From: Arthrobacter echini
Lineage (GTDB): Bacteria > Actinomycetota > Actinomycetes > Actinomycetales > Micrococcaceae
Length of the DNA: 64,000 nt
Assembly: GCF_008107445.1 (NCBI RefSeq)
Contig: NZ_VSLD01000002.1
Location: 124,001 to 188,000, forward strand
Reading direction: 5' to 3'
A program made the translations under genes and the position numbers. The notes under the pieces are model-generated. The model was not told where the DNA came from and did not search any database. It was given only the letters and a program-made list of their open reading frames with translations. Shown here in pieces: positions 63,148 through 64,000 of the stretch (position 1 is the first letter of the stretch; each line of letters opens with the position of its first letter).

Positions 63148-64000
63148 TCAGCGGGTCCTGCGGAGCAGGGCGAGATACATGGCATCCGTGCCGTGGACAT
63201 GGGGCCAGAGCTGTGCGCTCATCCCGTGGCCGGCCTGCAGCGGGCCGCCGATGCTCACGGCATCGAGCGCGGCCCCGGCGTCCAGGCGCTCGAACTCGGG
63301 CCGCTTGCGCAGGCAGTCGTCCACCACGGCGTCGGTCTCCGCGTGGTGTGGGGAACAGGTCACGTACGCGACCACACCGCCGGGCGCGACGGCGTCGAGC
63401 GCGGAGGTCAGCAACTCGCGCTGGAGAGGTGCCAGGTCCACGAGATCTGCCGGTCGCCGGCGCCAGCGCGACTCCGGTCGACGACGGAGTGCGCCGAGCC
63501 CGGTACACGGTGCATCGACGAGTACGCGGTCGTAGCTGCCCGGCTCCTCGGCGCCCACGTCCCGGCCGTCCCCCACCCGGACCGTCCACGACTCCTCCGG
63601 CAGGGGGCGCAGGGCCTGCCGCACCAGCTGCGCGCGGTGCTCGATCGGCTCGTTCGCGACCACGTGGACGCCGGTGTCCTGCCCGAGCGCCGAGAGCAGT
63701 GCGGTCTTGCCGCCCGGTCCCGCACAGAGATCGAGCCAGCGCTCGGGTTCGGTGCTGTCCACCTCGACGGCGGCGAGCGCGCGCGCCACCAACTGGGAGC
63801 CGGAATCCTGAACGCGGAGCGTGCCCGTGCCGATGCCGGGGAGCCGGCTGATGTCACCGCCTGCGTAGTAGGCGGAGTCGGGAGCCAGGCGTCCGGGTTC
63901 GGCACCGTCGTCGAGCACCTCCTCGAGCGTGCCGAGCCCCGGCAGCGCCACGAGATGCACGAGGGGCGCCGCGTTGTCGGCGGCGAGCAGGCTGTCCAGC
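63148..64000 (-). CDS. rsmB: 16S rRNA m5C967 methyltransferase RsmB, C-terminal part
   Basis: Partial: the 5' part lies beyond the right edge; 283 C-terminal codons are present. SAM-binding [19 protein letters not shown], the first catalytic Cys in [17 protein letters not shown] and the nucleophile Cys in [16 protein letters not shown] are all intact. The visible N-terminal stretch [18 protein letters not shown] is the end of the NusB-like/PUA-type linker region. Upstream of rpe, as is common in actinobacteria. Confidence 0.92.
   Translation of the reverse strand, partial: LDSLLAADNAAPLVHLVALPGLGTLEEVLDDGAEPGRLAPDSAYYAGGDISRLPGIGTGTLRVQDSGSQLVARALAAVEVDSTEPERWLDLCAGPGGKTALLSALGQDTGVHVVANEPIEHRAQLVRQALRPLPEESWTVRVGDGRDVGAEEPGSYDRVLVDAPCTGLGALRRRPESRWRRRPADLVDLAPLQRELLTSALDAVAPGGVVAYVTCSPHHAETDAVVDDCLRKRPEFERLDAGAALDAVSIGGPLQAGHGMSAQLWPHVHGTDAMYLALLRRTR

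Overview
The window is a dense, high-GC bacterial chromosome segment. It is most like an actinobacterium of the Micrococcaceae (Arthrobacter-like). The evidence is GC-rich codon use, many GTG starts, an actinobacterial integration host factor (mihF), an ATPase-degenerate PriA, an acVLRF1-type peptidyl-tRNA hydrolase, small DUF proteins downstream of alaS, and several genes that appear to be transcribed as leaderless mRNAs (TANNNT followed by 6-7 nt and the start codon). No rRNA, complete tRNA, CRISPR array, IS element or prophage was found.

Layout. 1-12,135: translation and competence block, mostly minus strand (hemW partial, lepA, holA, comEC, comEA, degV, leuS), with a PemK/MazF-like gene and rpsT on the plus strand. 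leuS is preceded by a candidate leucine attenuator, an 8-codon leader peptide followed by a GC hairpin and T-run. 12,136-17,456: glycerol operon glpD-glpF-glpK with a divergent SorC/DeoR-type regulator; a 14-bp palindrome lies between them. 17,499-20,576: four tightly coupled plus-strand genes (aldo/keto reductase, alpha/beta hydrolase, glycosyltransferase, 94-aa orphan). 20,626-26,619: mihF-gmk-rpoZ-coaBC-metK-priA, with a good promoter and 15-bp direct repeats ahead of mihF. 26,803-35,726: seven-gene pyrimidine operon pyrR-pyrB-pyrC-(PH-like)-carA-carB-pyrF, headed by a PyrR-type RNA hairpin next to the pyrR ribosome-binding site.

35,730-48,780 is an accessory region lying between pyrR and nusB, which are near neighbours in many actinobacteria. 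It holds a two-domain catalase, a VOC-gene fragment, a decayed AtoE-type short-chain fatty-acid transporter, a three-glycosyltransferase cluster with a 2-hydroxyacid dehydrogenase and an FAD sugar/lactone oxidase, a RibD-like reductase, a secreted M6 metalloprotease and a double GNAT protein. Two regulatory-looking palindromes sit in its intergenic regions.

48,795-64,000 is core again, mostly minus strand: efp-nusB, the shikimate genes aroC-aroK-aroB with aroE, mltG, ruvX, alaS, two small conserved proteins, rpsD, rarA, rpe and rsmB (cut by the window end), plus acVLRF1 on the plus strand.

The core blocks build translation components, pyrimidine nucleotides, chorismate, CoA and S-adenosylmethionine. 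The accessory blocks add glycerol use, peroxide defence, glycoside synthesis and extracellular proteolysis. The strongest candidates for something new are the leuS leader, the mihF 5' leader repeats, the glycosyltransferase/oxidase cluster and the palindrome ahead of the M6 protease.
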